In this document: positions 1 through 11,368 of the stretch, one piece after another
Numbering within the stretch: the stretch's first letter is position 1
Layout of the letters: every line of letters begins with the position of its first letter
From: Apteryx mantelli
Taxonomy: Eukaryota > Chordata > Aves > Apterygiformes > Apterygidae
Reading direction: 5' to 3'
Assembly (NCBI RefSeq): GCF_036417845.1
Contig: NC_090001.1
Span: 8,787,501-8,851,500 of the forward strand
Length of the DNA stretch: 64,000 nt
Notes under the pieces: generated by a model
Database searches by the model: none
What the model saw: only the letters and a program-made list of their open reading frames with translations
What the model was told of the DNA's origin: nothing
Made by a program: the position numbers and the translations under genes

Positions 1-330
1 CAGCCTAACTGAGTGGTCTGAAACCCATGCTCACCCACAAGCTCTCACCCAGCCCTGGGTCCATCCCAGGGAAGACCTCCATACATCTGAGCTGCCACTT
101 CACACTAAGGGCATCCTCCCGCCTCATCTTCCACCACAATCTCTCCTGAAGAGCTTGTAGCCTGCCATCACAGCCCTCCAGTGGTGTGAGCGATTCCACC
201 ACATTTCCGTTATTCCAGCCATGGGGCAGCACTGTGAAAGCTTGTGCATCTCCACCTGCTGCTGCCTGTGCCCCAGGCTGAAGACATTTGCAGATATTTG
301 GGCTGCAGGGCTGCAGCTATGGCACAGCTC
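1..330 (-). mobile_element. CR1 LINE fragment, endonuclease part of ORF2, runs off the window start
   Basis: Read on the minus strand this encodes pieces typical of the CR1 apurinic-like endonuclease: an AGITEMWWN-type block followed by GYKLFRRD. A frame change separates these from an upstream piece around 270-330. The reading frame is broken, so this is a dead copy. The same fragment occurs on the plus strand at about 50990-51296 and, more diverged, at 60900-61050. It forms the outer edge of the left inverted-repeat arm; the rest of the element would lie before base 1. Confidence 0.75.
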
Positions 331-1495
331 CCTCTGCTTCCCTCCCTCAGCAGAAATATCATGGGATTGCTCTCCGGTACCCACCTGTCCATGCTGCCCT
401 TGTCCTTGCCCTTGGACTCTCTGGGCAGGGGGGGTTTCCGATGCAGTTCAGACACTGACCCTGTGGGTCCTGCCATGCAGACGTCTCCTTGACACTGAGG
501 TGCCCAAGCCCCCCTCTAATGTGTGGGGCTCTGGGCAATGCAGTGTTGTGGGCTGGGAATGAGCCAACTCTCTCTTCAGGACACCCCATCTTAGGACATT
601 CCACTGTTTCCTTGGGGTGTCCAGCTGGGCTGCACTCTGCCCTCCAGAAGGGCACAGATCCCCCATTGCATCCTGGTGTTATCTAGGTGCCCCAGGGAGA
701 AGCCACCTAGATACTGAGGCCACGGAAATGCTGCTGGCAGGCTGCATGTGGGCAACTGGAATGAGTCCAAAGTGCTCCTGGTTAGAAGGGGAGTGCTGAG
801 ATGTCCCTCAGATGCTCAGGCAAAGGGTGTTGGGTTGGTTGCTCTGCATGTTGTGACTGGCTTCCTCTGCCCTCACTGGTGTCGTTTCTTTTTAGGGTAA
901 CATGAGTGCAATTGTCCTCCACCTCTGAGGTGCGAGCACAGGGCAGCTGGGAACAAGACACCTGGGCAGACCAGCTCTCCTCACTCTGCACTAAAGCTAT
1001 TGTGAATCCCTTTGCCTCTCAGGAACCGCAGCTGGTCACTGAGTGCAGTAGCAGTGCTGAGGATTTCTGTCTCCAAGAAACCTCCTCGGGTGTGACAAGG
1101 GGATCGAAAATAAAATAAAACAAGATAAAAAAAAAAAAAAAAATCCTTGAAACTCTTAATGAACTCCCATTGTTTAGAACTGGGAGTGAAGATGCTGAAA
1201 GCCCTTCTGCATGAGCAGTGGATTAAATCTGATCAAAAAGGTGAATATAGAAGTTGAGTCACCCCTGCTCCCATGTATGCAGTGCTGTAGGTCAGGGCTG
1301 ACTTCTCTGGAGCCCACGGGCAGAGGCCCCTGCTCCTCACAGCAACCTCAGCCAGCACAAACCGGAGCTCCAGCCATGGAGCTCAATGACAGTCATGCTG
1401 ACATGGGGAGAGGTAATGTGTGTGTTTGGGGGAGGTTATGAGAAAATTTTCCACAGAGAAGTCTGTCCTAACTTGTCAATGACTCTTCTTCCTCA
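331..1495. other. Left-arm upstream region of the OR pseudogene, no gene seen
   Basis: No coding region is recognised. The stretch matches 49800-50990 read in reverse, so it is part of the inverted-repeat arm. A pyrimidine tract ending in AG at about 1480-1497, just before the OR start, looks like a 3' splice site. That would fit the usual OR gene plan of non-coding 5' exons spliced to a single coding exon, and the region may therefore hold 5' UTR exon or promoter sequence. This is inference. Confidence 0.45.
1106..1143 (+). repeat. A-rich low-complexity tract
   Basis: The tract runs from AAAATAAAATAAAAC into an uninterrupted run of A. The matching place in the right arm (about 50153-50190) is instead a T/C-rich GTTTT-type run on the plus strand, so the tract has evolved quickly in each arm. 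Confidence 0.8.
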
Positions 1496-1523
1496 GAAGG
1501 TTCCCTCAGCCAGGAGGGAACAA

Positions 1524-1837
1524 ATGTCCAATAGCAGCTCCCTCAACGAGTTCCTCCTCCTGGCATTCGCAGGCACACAGGAGCTGCAGCTCTTGCACTT
1601 CTTACTCTTCCTGGGCATCTACCTGGCTGCTCTCCTGGCCAAAGGCCTCATCATCACAGCCGTAGCCTGTGACCACCACCTCCACACCCCCATGTACTTC
1701 TTCCTCTTCAACCTCTCCCTCCTCGAACTTGGCACCATCTCCAACACCGTCCCCAAATCCATGGTAATTCGCTGTGAGTCACCAGGGCCATTTCCTACTG
1801 GGGATGTGCTGCCCAGTTCTTTCTGCTTCTCTTCTTT
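1524..1837 (+). pseudogene. Olfactory receptor pseudogene (OR14-like), 3' two-thirds deleted
   Basis: The ATG at 1524 opens an OR N-terminus (MSNSSS with an N-glycosylation site, then LLLAFAGTQELQLLHF), TM1, and the TM2 block ending HTPMYFF followed by NLSLLELGTIS. After KSM (about 1760) small indels shift the frame; DNA similarity to intact paralogues continues to about 1837, inside TM3, and then stops. The following DNA matches sequence downstream of the OR at 48818-49771, so about 760 bp relative to that paralogue were lost. TM3 to TM7 are absent, so no receptor can be made. Of the intact copies its closest positional counterpart is 48818-49771 in the right arm. Confidence 0.9.
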
Positions 1838-2430
1838 TTCCCCCAATGCCATGAGCAGAGTTTCCCTTTGCAATGTCTTTCCTGGCACTGACGCGAAGGG
1901 AGCTCAGGTGAGTACAGGTGGGGTGAGACCATGGGTCCTGTGTCCATTAGGAGAGCTCATCTTCCCTGGCCACAGCCAGCATGTGATCTCACACCCCTCT
2001 TCTGCGAGGGTGGCAGCCAGGAGTCACCGTGGGCTGCTCCCTTCCCCATACCGTGCTCCATCGTTCACAGTGGAGTGGGAGTGGAGGGTCTGGATGCAGC
2101 AGGACAGTCTGGACACAGCCTGTGGGGACAGACCCTCTGCTCCTCAGGACCATCCCCCCACTACCACAGCCCACATTTCCTCACTGCAGCCTTTGCATGG
2201 GGGCTGCAGCCTTCCTGGAGACAAGTCTGCCAATGGCAGCAGGACTTTCTTTCTTCAGGGCTTCTTTTCCTCACTTCCACACTGGCCTGCTGTGCTCTGA
2301 GGTATGTAGATGGCCTAAGCACTGTCGTAATGTGGTGGTGCATTCCTGTGAGCACCAAGAGAACCAGGCATTGGGCACCTTTCTGCCAGCCCTGGCCTCC
2401 AGAATAACATTTCCATAATAAAAGGAGATC
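1838..2430 (+). other. 3' flank of the OR pseudogene
   Basis: This stretch matches 48130-48696 in reverse, the downstream flank of the intact right-arm OR. Long open frames here (to 2300 and 2407) are chance extensions without protein similarity that I recognise. Confidence 0.6.
2417..2422 (+). promoter_or_regulatory. Candidate polyadenylation signal AATAAA of the OR pseudogene
   Basis: A canonical AATAAA followed by AGGAGAT. The same site is kept in the right arm (48128-48133, minus strand), about 690 bp beyond the stop of the intact OR there, which supports a real 3' end. Confidence 0.5.
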
Positions 2431-5400
2431 TGCCCTGTGACATGCCTGAACTCAGGCCTTTCTTCAAAGATGGAGCCAAAAATACACCCAAGGAACTGCA
2501 CCACAAAAGGGCCTCTGCTCTGCTTGTGAACTCTGTGGGCTGCATAGGATGAGTTCAGAGTGCCAGAGTGATCTGTTAGGGAGCAATAGCTGGATCCAGG
2601 GCTCATCTCTTGGTGAGCAGTGCCAGTGGAGATGCAGGCAGAGAGGGAGGGGGATCTGCTGGACACAAGAGCAGGGCAGACAGAGAGTGACCGGCCTCAT
2701 TGCGGGGCCTCCTCCCATTTGCTGGAGAGCTGCTCCCCTTGTGCTGGGGCCTGGCCTTAGTTACGCTGTGGACATGCCTGTGCCTGGCCCTGCACCTCTT
2801 GGGTGCTGACCTGACCCTGTGCCCATCCTGCTGACCTGACTCCCCATCTCTGCCTCAGACCTGCCCCCTCACTACAGGCAAGAAAGCCTTGGCAAGGGAA
2901 GCTGGGATCTGAGCAGATCCCAGAGAAGGTTGTAGGTACAAAAGGTGACCGCATATCCCCACAGCAACTCTTGCCTGAAAGCCAATTCAAAGGTGTAAGG
3001 AGGGCTTCAGATTTCAGCCCCTACCCACGTAACACTGCCCACAGACGAACACCTGAATGAAAAAGTGAGGGCAGCCACTTGGGGTCTGATTTGATGACGC
3101 ACAGTTACAAGAGCAAATGTTTCTGTATCCTGGCTCAAGTGTTTAAGCACCATTTGCCTCTGGGTTCCTGCTACAAAGAGGATGTTGTCGGGAGCAGCAA
3201 GAGCCCTTGTCCTGTCCTGCTCCCCCTCATCTCCTCTGCCTCTGAGCGGGCGTCTTGTTGCACGGCTGGGGCTTGATCCCTGATGTGGGGAGAGGTGGGG
3301 ATGGCCAGGGAGCTGCTGCCTGCAGAGCTGGTCCCCACGGTGGCAGGAGAGGGGCCAGGGGCTGGGAGCAAGGGGGCAACAGGCCAGGCAGGGGCAGGGG
3401 TGGGCAGGGAAGCAGCAGGGACCTCATGGAGGGGGTGCAGCAGGTGCTGCTGCAGCGAAGTGGCTGTCACCTTCGCCTCCCCTGCAAAAGGTCCCGCACA
3501 ACCCCCGGGCAGGAACAGGCTGATTCCCCCATCCCTGTGCTGCCCTCCCAGCAGGATGGGACACACGAGGAGGGGCTTGGTCTACACCATGATCAGGGAC
3601 AGCTCCCCGGGGCTGGTACAGCTTGGCCTGAGGCACCTCCAGCTCCTCAACCTCTGCTCCAGCATGGCTGGCACAGGGATGAGAGCTCCTCAGGCAGGGC
3701 AGAGTGAGCCTGGCTGGGGCAGCATCAGGGATAAGAGGAAAAGGTCCTGGCTCAGCCCTGGGCTTTGGAAAACTCCCTCATGCATCCCAAGAGGCTCCGT
3801 CTGTCTCTTCCACCCTGCCCTGTGCTCCCCTCCCGCTGGACAAAGTGGAGCTCAGCATTGCCTGGGGACTCTCCTCCCCATGGGGAGCAGAGGGAGGACT
3901 TCACCAGCCCCACACTGCCTTCTCCACCCCCAGACTTTGCACTAGCACTTTTGTCCACTTGCCTTCACCACTGGAAGCCCATGAAAATCCCAGTGCTCCT
4001 ACCCTCGAGCTGGTATCCAGCCTGAACCTGGAGCCTGGCTGGCCACAAATGTACCACCTGTGCAGTGCACCGCCAGGGTGGCTTGGGAGAGGGCAGCTCC
4101 CCTCTGCCTCATTGGGCCTGGGCATGAGGCTGGGACTGGGCTCAGCTTTTCCCTGGGGATCTCCTTGAAGAGCTACGCCAGGTAACATTCCACCTCTGCC
4201 CTTGCAGCACCACCAACACTCAAGGTGCCAGGATGGAAGTGCACAGAGGGTGGAAGGGGTACGGGCTGCCCAGGAAGAGCTTTGAGACCTTGTCCGTGCA
4301 CACAGGGATGGAGTGAGGAAAGCCAGAACTCAGCTGGAGATGGAACCAGAGACCTCGCACGTGAAAAGGGCTGGAGTATTATTCAATGATTATGAAATGA
4401 TCCCCCAGAGTCTGGGGGATCCAAGCACCTGGCACCTGCCCAGTCCGGGCTGGGCCCCCCACAGCTGTTAGCAGACAGCCGTGCTCCCAGATCTGCTGGG
4501 GTCTGGTGCAGAAGAGTGACCATGCAAGGCTGGCCTTTTCCCCCTCCATCGCGATATGGAGATCTGCAGGAGGATGACGCTGGCCATACACCACCCCACA
4601 GCTGAGGTGAGCAGCCAGCAGTGGAAAGGGGCAATGTGAGGGGCTGGTCCAGGATGATGGTCGTGGGGCAGCTTCCCCAGTGTGTCCATGCAACACAGGG
4701 AACACCCTGGGCTCTTCTCTTCTGCACCCTCCATGTCCTGGTGCCTTTCCCAGGAGACCTCCATTTGCCTGCAAGCACACTGGTGGGTGCTCCCACACTG
4801 CTGTTCACACACAGGAGCTGCCTGATGGCGTTTTGCCTCTCCCAGGCCCTTTCCAGCCCATCTCAGCCCCTCCCCAGCTCTCCCCACCTCCCCTGTCCTC
4901 TCCCCACCCCCCCAGGAGAGCAGCCTAGGCTGAGGGTGGTGAGGGACACTCCCTTCCCTGTGCCTGCTGGGTCCCCACTGCTTCGCCTGAGATTTCTGAG
5001 CTCTCATTCAGTGCATTCTTCGGTTTAGCCCTTTACCTTTGGGCGACTCCACTTGGTTTTGGGAGTCTCCACTCACTGCCCATCCCAGGCACACGCTGTC
5101 CCAGGAGATCCCCTGTGCTCTCGGGGTGGCTCCATATTCACTTCCAGAAGCATGGACATCTCTCACCAGCCCTGTAATATGGCAGACAGTCCCCAGCAGA
5201 CACCACTTGACCATTCACCTGCTCCAGGGACACTGGGCACCCACAAGTTACAGCTGACTCCAGCCCTCCTGCCCAAACACATCACCCTATGAGCTCATGC
5301 CCCTTAGCCCATGGAAAACCCACGCACAGCAAAGGGCCTTTTCGGGTGCAACTCCCTGAGCACATTCTTGGCTCCAGCTTGGGAAGAAGAGCCCAACCTT

Positions 5401-5525
5401 CAGGCACTGTCCACAGGAAATCCCCTTTAATTACAGATATGCTGGCTGGGAGGCCTGCCCGGACACAGTGCTACGCAGATTTATGGTAGACTTCTAAGCC
5501 AGAGAGATCGGCTTTATTCTGCTGG
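2431..5525. other. Gene-free GC-rich spacer of the left arm
   Basis: Open frames occur on both strands (for example 3255-3707, 3283-3945, 4468-5007), as expected in GC-rich DNA. None has a family motif I recognise, and the frames are not conserved in the inverted copy at 45100-48100, which carries many indels. I regard the stretch as non-coding spacer. A decayed gene cannot be excluded between 3250 and 4190, where a leucine-rich stretch occurs in both arms. Confidence 0.5.
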
Positions 5526-5637
5526 AGAAGTGGGATGAATTCAACCATTTACAAACAGAATTATAAGAGATAGAATGCCCAAAGCACAAGAGTTGCCCAA
5601 GGTAAATGGAAATCCCTTGTGAGGAGAGATGGGCAGC

Positions 5638-6573
5638 TTATTGCTGCTGAAGTAGTACCAGTTGAACCAGTTTCTTCAGTGCATCCTTGAGCTCCTTGTT
5701 CCTCATGCTGTAGATGAGAGGGTTCACTGTTGGAGGCACCACTGCATAAAGAACAGCCATCACCAGATCCAGAGCTGGGGAGGAGAGGGAAGAGGGCTTA
5801 AGGTAGGCAAAAATTCCAGAGCTGATAAACAGAGAGACCACGGCCAGGTGAGGGAGGCACATGGAGAAGGCTTTGTGCCGGCCCTGCTCAGAGGGGATCC
5901 TCAGCACAGCAGTGAAGATCTGCACGTAGGACAGCACAATGAAAACAAAACACCCAAAGACTAAACTGGCACTAACCTCAACAAGCCCAAGTTCCCTGAG
6001 GTAGGAGTCTGAGCAGGAGAGCTTGAGGATGTGTGGAATTTCACAGAAGAACTGCTCCACAACATTGCCTTGGCAGAGTGGTATGGAAAATGTGTTCCCA
6101 GTGTGCAGGAGAGCATTGAGAAAACCAGTGGCCCAGGCAGTTGCTGCCAGTTTGACACAAGCTCTGCTGCTCATGATGGTCCCGTAGTGCAGGGGTCTGC
6201 AGATGGCCACGTAGCGGTCATAGGCCGTGACAGTGAGAACAAAATACTCTGCTGAAAGTAAGAAAAAGAGGAAAAAAACCTGTGCAGCACATCCCCAGTA
6301 GGAAATGGCCCTGGTGTCCCACAGGGAATTGGCCATGGATTTGGGGACAGTGGTGGAGATGGTGCCAAGGTCGAGGAGGGAGAGGTTGAGGAGGAAGAAG
6401 TACATGGGGGTGTGGAGGCGGTGGTCACAGGCTACGGCTGTGACGATGAGGCCATTGCCCAGGAGGGCAGTCAGGTAGATGCTCAGGAACAGCGAGAAGT
6501 GCAAGAGCTGCAGCTGCCGCGTATCTGCAAATGCCTGGAGGAGGAACTCGTTGAAGGAGCTGCTGTTGGACAT
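5638..6573 (-). CDS. Olfactory receptor, OR14-like (gamma-c type), intact
   Basis: A predicted seven-helix odorant GPCR of 311 residues, the usual OR length, in a single coding exon. The ATG at 6573 (MSNSSS, N-glycosylation site) is chosen because the open frame upstream begins only with TTG and crosses a pyrimidine tract plus AG (CTCCTTGGACAG) that looks like a splice acceptor. Landmarks: HTPMYFF and LLNLSLLDL (about 54-69, TM2), Cys95 before TM3, the TM3 end box read as TAYDRYVAIC (Met to Thr at residue 116), Cys167/177/187 in the second extracellular loop, KAFSMCLPHL (TM6, about 234), and PPTVNPLIYSMRNKEL (TM7, about 280-295). The inverted copy is 44076-45011. The downstream site that is AATAAA there (45217) reads AATTAA here (about 5428). 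The receptor would act at the ciliary plasma membrane of olfactory neurons; the ligand is unknown. Confidence 0.93.
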   Translation of the reverse strand: MSNSSSFNEFLLQAFADTRQLQLLHFSLFLSIYLTALLGNGLIVTAVACDHRLHTPMYFFLLNLSLLDLGTISTTVPKSMANSLWDTRAISYWGCAAQVFFLFFLLSAEYFVLTVTAYDRYVAICRPLHYGTIMSSRACVKLAATAWATGFLNALLHTGNTFSIPLCQGNVVEQFFCEIPHILKLSCSDSYLRELGLVEVSASLVFGCFVFIVLSYVQIFTAVLRIPSEQGRHKAFSMCLPHLAVVSLFISSGIFAYLKPSSLSSPALDLVMAVLYAVVPPTVNPLIYSMRNKELKDALKKLVQLVLLQQQ

Positions 6574-7119
6574 TTGCTGACGCTGGGCATGGGGGCCTGT
6601 CCAAGGAGGAAAAGACAGGGACAAATTAGAGCAGTCTTCTGGGAGACAAGCCCTTTGCCTTCCTCACAGAACCTCCCACTTTTCCTCTCTCCTTTACCTT
6701 CGTTCAGCTCCCCGGCTCAAGCTCCACTTTGTGCTGGCTGAGTGTGCCATGCAGAGCAGGGGCCTCTGCTAACGATCTCTAGAGGAGTCAGTGCTGCTCT
6801 GCTGGGGGGTGTAAATGGAGGAAGGGGACAAACATTTCCAGTTCTTTGGTGGGGATAGGAGGGGGTTGGGCTCCATGAGATGACCTAAGGACACTCAGTC
6901 CAGTGACCCAGTGGGAATAGTCTCTGTTTACCAGAAGGAGAGAGGACTATAGCATTTGGACCAACCAATAAACCCCTACAATGGAAGAAGGCTCAGGGGA
7001 GATGGGCAAGGGGCATGTGCCCATGAAGCTCAGGGGATAAGGTAGGGTGTCACTGACCACAGCTGTTGCACAGGAAGCTGACTTTATCTCATCGCAAAGG
7101 AGACCATGACTGGAGGGTA
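6574..7119. other. Upstream flank of OR 5638-6573
   Basis: No gene. The segment is conserved at 43530-44075 (inverted) and 57091-57640 (direct), always 5' of an OR, so it may hold the promoter and a non-coding first exon. A run resembling a 3' splice site ends about 25 bases before the OR ATG. The left edge of the 14.7-kb tandem duplication is the end of this segment. Confidence 0.5.
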
Positions 7120-9379
7120 ACCTTGGTTTTAGATAAACAGCTGTGTCAGTTGAGTGGATCAAGTGACTACACCCCAACTGAGTGGATCAGCTGGTGTCAA
7201 TGTTTTCCCCTGAGTCCATCAAAAGAGTGTGAATGTCCCCCTGAGTTAGCCAGACCAGCATGAGGGGGAGTGTATTCGTGGCTCAGCCCACCACGGAGTA
7301 TAAAAACTGAACAACTAGCAAAAGAACCTGGAAGAGAGCAATGTGACTGAGCTGGTTTCATCGCATGTCTTCCCTCCCGGCGGCTGGGGATGCCCAGCGT
7401 TGTGACGGTGAGCACAGGACAGAGACCAGTAATGGGGATCACACTGGTATTGTGATTGAACTGATACTGCAATTGCTCTATTTTGCTAAGCGTAATTCAC
7501 ACTTGTATTGTGATTTCAGGATATTGCTGTGTCACTCTGCTAAATCAAAAATCCTGTGTAATGTCCAATACCTTCAAAGAAGTAAATTTTGATATTAAAC
7601 ATTACACCGTCCATGTGTGGAATAGCTAAAAGAACCTGGTGAGGGAGAATTGGACTCTGACAAGCTCTCCTGCCAGCTGTCTTGGAAAGGGAAGATCCTT
7701 GTGAGGCATTCACCTCCCCCAGCCTTGCCCTCCTGAACAGAGGTGTTTGTATCTGAAGCAGCCACACCAGCTCCCATTCTAGCAAGGCAGGGAAACTGTC
7801 ACGTGAAAGCAGCGGGTGCCCGAACCTTTCTGGATGTCTCCGTTCCAATGCGATAGACCCTCTCCTCACACCAATTTACCATCTGCTCATCAGCAGAGAC
7901 ACAGGGGACTGGCTCAGAGGAAGGTGTCTGCATCAGAGGGACTGACCATCACTTGCCCAAATCCTTCCTCCCACGGCGATTCTCTTTGCAGTTCCCTCTC
8001 ATTCCCTGCCCATCTTGCCGCCTGGAGCTCGCCCTGCTGGCAGCTCCTTCTCTATCCCAATGTCTTTTCCCTGACGGTGCTCACAGACCCCATCCCACCC
8101 TCTCCATGCTCTGTTCTGCTCAACAGAAACCTACCGGGACAGGGCACTGGGCAGAGGCATTGCTGTGCTCAAAGGTCCTGAGGAGCAGGTCAGAAAATCC
8201 CTGACAAGGCCATAAAGGTGATGCTGGTGCTCTGTGTAGGCTGAGGTGGGTTTGAAGGGGTTTGCTGAGCTTTCTCACAGACTGTGTGATCTCTGAGAGG
8301 AAAGGTTTGAGAGTCTCAGTTCCTTCCCAAAGCACAAAACTCTTTCCTGTTTTTCCCCCCTCCCAAAATCTGGGAACGGAAAGCACACAGCCTAGAAGGA
8401 AAGCTCCTTCCCTTTCAAGTATCCCCTGCCTTGACCTTCCTTTTGAAAAGTGCCCTCCACAAATGTCCTCAGGGTGAGCTGGAGCTGTGAGCAGCCCTGA
8501 CACACACAGCACCCTCTCCACAGCACACTCAACCTGCCCTGCTGGGCTCTCTCCCCCCAACCAGAGCTTCTCCCCACAGCGCTGTGGGGAGTTTGCTGGG
8601 CAGGCTGAGTGCTGACCCTCGCAGGCAGCAGACTCAATGCCCAGGGCACACAGCACCCTGGGGTGCAGGAACACTGCTCTGAATGACAGCCCTGGCTAGA
8701 CCTCTGGCACACCCTGGCTTCGCACCCATGCAGCTCTCCCTGGCAGAAGGCAACAGGACACCCTGTCCCTGGCATGCTGTGGCAGGGAATCCCCCCTCCT
8801 GCACTCTGGAGAAGCCAGGAGTGCAATCCTCAAGAAAACTCTCCATTATGGGCTGGGTTTAGAAGACCCCTCCAGCAACAGCAGTAGCATTGCCCTGCAG
8901 CCAGAGGCTTACCATGCAAAGGGCTGTGAAGATTCCTCCCACAAGGAGCTCTCCTCTCGCCTCCCACTCCACACTCCCTTTCACTTCTCTCTGCCTTCTC
9001 TCATGGATGTCAGCAACAGCAGGCAGTGCCCAGAGCCCTGCTGCTCTTGACAGGGGAGCTGCTCCTGCAAAGAGTTGTCTCCCAGCAGTGCTGCCACGTT
9101 GCCAGGAGCTCTCTCCGTCCCAGGAGCCTGCCTCTGCTCAGCAACAGTGGTTCAGCTGGAGGCGTGAATTTCTCTGTCCCTTGTGCTTCCTCCTCCTGGG
9201 ACATGTTCACTGAAGTAGACTGAAGGAATCACCTATGGGCCTTTTCTAAAGAGTGGAGAGAGACCCATTCCAGCATTGCACTTTATCTCATCAGAGAATT
9301 GTCATCTAGGACACATGCAAATGTCCCACTCTGGAAGACCCTATTCCCATCTCTTAACTAGGGAGGACACCTGTCAAGA
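7120..9379. other. Non-coding block shared by all OR cassettes (copy A)
   Basis: No coding region is recognised. The block recurs at 21812-24071 (direct), 41290-43531 (inverted) and about 57640-59625 (direct, more diverged, with a replaced stretch at 58850-59060). Conservation over several copies reflects duplication rather than shown function; frames differ between copies by substitutions and indels. Confidence 0.55.
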
Positions 9380-10829
9380 TCTTTGAACAACATCGTGAGC
9401 CCTCTGTGAAAGCAGCTGCAAGTGGATGAGAGGAGGCTTCGTATGGGTGCGAAAGCTTCCATAAATGCACCTGGCATCAGTGGGTGACTTGGGGTGTGGG
9501 TTCACCTCCTGGTACCTCTGCTGTGCTGCAAATTCCTCCTCCCACAACTGCTGTTACTGCCAGTCCCCTCAAAAAATGCTATTGTGCCCCCTCCTTTTCC
9601 TAGAAGTTTGTGGTGCCATATTGGACAAGTGCAAGACCCTTATAATAAATGCCAGCATGTTTTGGGTGCCTTTGTGTGAGTGCCCCAAAGCCTCCGTAGC
9701 TTGACCTGAGGAAATCTCAGAGCTCTTGGGCCCCTGGCTCTGGGAGGGGTGAAGATGTGCCCAGGGCCAGGTTGCCCATGGCACCCAGCCCTCAGTGCTC
9801 TGTGAAGTCAGCTGTGGAGCCTGGACTGCTGCTGCAGAGCCTGTGCAGGCAGGACAGCTGGCATTGAGCAGACCTGCAGTCTGGCGCTGTCTCATTGCTC
9901 GGGCCTCATTTCAAAGCCTCTGCACCCTTTGTCCCTTCCGCCGGGGCTCCTTGTCCAAGTAACTAAAGGGAAGGAAGGAGGTTCCTTTGGGCTCAGGAGG
10001 CCTTCAGGACTCTCAACTATTCCTCCATTGTATCTGTAACCTTTTATTACTGAAGAAAATGCCCATCCCCCCATTCCTAGCTGGAGGTTCCTGAGGGGAT
10101 GGGGGTGGAAAACAGCAGCCTGCTGTGCCCAAAGAAAGCAGGATCCTTCCCTCTGAAAACAGCAGCATCGCCCAAGGAGCCAGCTCTGTCCCTGCCTGAT
10201 CTGTGCTGATCATTTGCACAGGCCTTGTGAGCCCAGAGTGCCTTGGCCACCTTGTGGTGTTTCCACAAGAGCTTCGCTGTGTGTCTGGGCTGAGGAGCCA
10301 AGGGAAGGCAGCGAGCAGAGCAGTGGCTGGGGAGTGTGCAAGTGGCGAGTGTCCTGCATCCATCTCTTCTTGCTGTAACCTGGTTGTATGTAGCAGACCA
10401 GCCAGCTCTGAGGGGCAGAGACAGTGTGTTTGTAGACTAGGTGGCAGAGCAGAGGTCTGGCATCAGGTTGATGCCTGGTGCAGTGCTGAGTTGATCTGAC
10501 AGTGTCAGAAACACTTTCCAGTGCAGCTGCTCCCTCAGCTGATCTCTGTACCTCGGCACTAGGAGTGGAAGTGGCATCCTGCTGTCATTGTGTAGGTACT
10601 GCAGTGCAAAGGCTCCCAGCTCGGACTTGACGGTACTAAAGGAAAAGCAAGACCAATTGTTGCCTTTTGTGATTTGTGCCCAGGGTGACAGAGTGGAGCT
10701 GTCGCATGACCTGCAGAGAGTCTTGCCAGGAGATGAAACCATTTGCAGAAGACTGTTCTGTACGGAGTGTTAACAGTGTAATCAAGGGACATGGCCCAGG
10801 TGAGCTTGTCCTCTGTGAAGGTTTGCACT
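9380..10829. repeat. Paralogous block, primary copy (partner 15484-16844)
   Basis: DNA from about 9380 to the minisatellite resembles 15484-16844 in the same orientation and 39830-41290 in reverse. No coding frame is recognised. It appears to be an older internal duplication that preceded the 14.7-kb tandem duplication. Confidence 0.7.
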
Positions 10830-11368
10830 TTTCAGGTCTCTTGTGACTCGGTACCAGGTAGGGCAGCAGCAGGCACATCGATGTCATTTGTGCTTGTGAG
10901 GTCAGTTGTGCCTCTGAAGCTGGTAGGCCAAGAACATGCCCATAGCTTTGGTGATGATGGTGAGGTGCCTTGTGTCTCAATGCCTCAGAAACGGGGAGCA
11001 GGCCCATTGCTGCTGTTTGTGCTTGTTTAGGTCAATTGTGCCTCAGTCGCTAACAGGCCAGGAGCAGATATACGGCTTCATGGCGGCCTGTGAGGTCACT
11101 TCAGCCTCAGCACCTGACAGTCCAGCTCAATGCAGATTGCTCCTGTTTGTGTTTGTGGAGTCCTTTGGCCTCAGGATCTGCTCGTCCACCAGCAGCCCCA
11201 TTGCTCCTTTTTGTACTTGTGAGGTGACTTTTGCTTCAGTACCTGCTTAGACAGCATCCAGCACATTGCTGCTTTGGGGCTTATGAGGTCACTTGTGCCT
11301 CAGTGCCTGATAGGCCAGTGCTGGTCATGTGGCTGCTGTTTGTGGTTGTGAGGTCACTTGTGCCTCAG
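10830..11368 (+). repeat. About 65-bp minisatellite, first part (copy A)
   Basis: Degenerate tandem units of about 65 bp. Two well-matched units start with TGAGGTCACTTGTGCC at 11284 and 11349, a spacing of 65. Each unit has the order TGAGGTCACTTGTGCCTCAG, a CTGATAGGCCAG block, then a T/G-rich part. About eight units lie here before a CR1 interrupts the array. Confidence 0.85.

Noticed and set aside
1386..2300. A 304-codon protein starting upstream of the OR pseudogene
   Set aside because: Only codons from 1524 to about 1760 match an OR in frame; the rest is frame-shifted flank that happens to lack stops.
3255..3945. Protein-coding gene in the GC-rich spacer
   Set aside because: The open frames overlap in several phases, lack known motifs, and are not preserved in the inverted copy at 46570-47268.
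6574..6624. N-terminal extension of the ORs (also at 44025-44075, 57091-57141 and 49772-49981)
   Set aside because: The extension starts with TTG in three copies and crosses a splice-acceptor-like tract; OR length and motif spacing fit the inner ATG.
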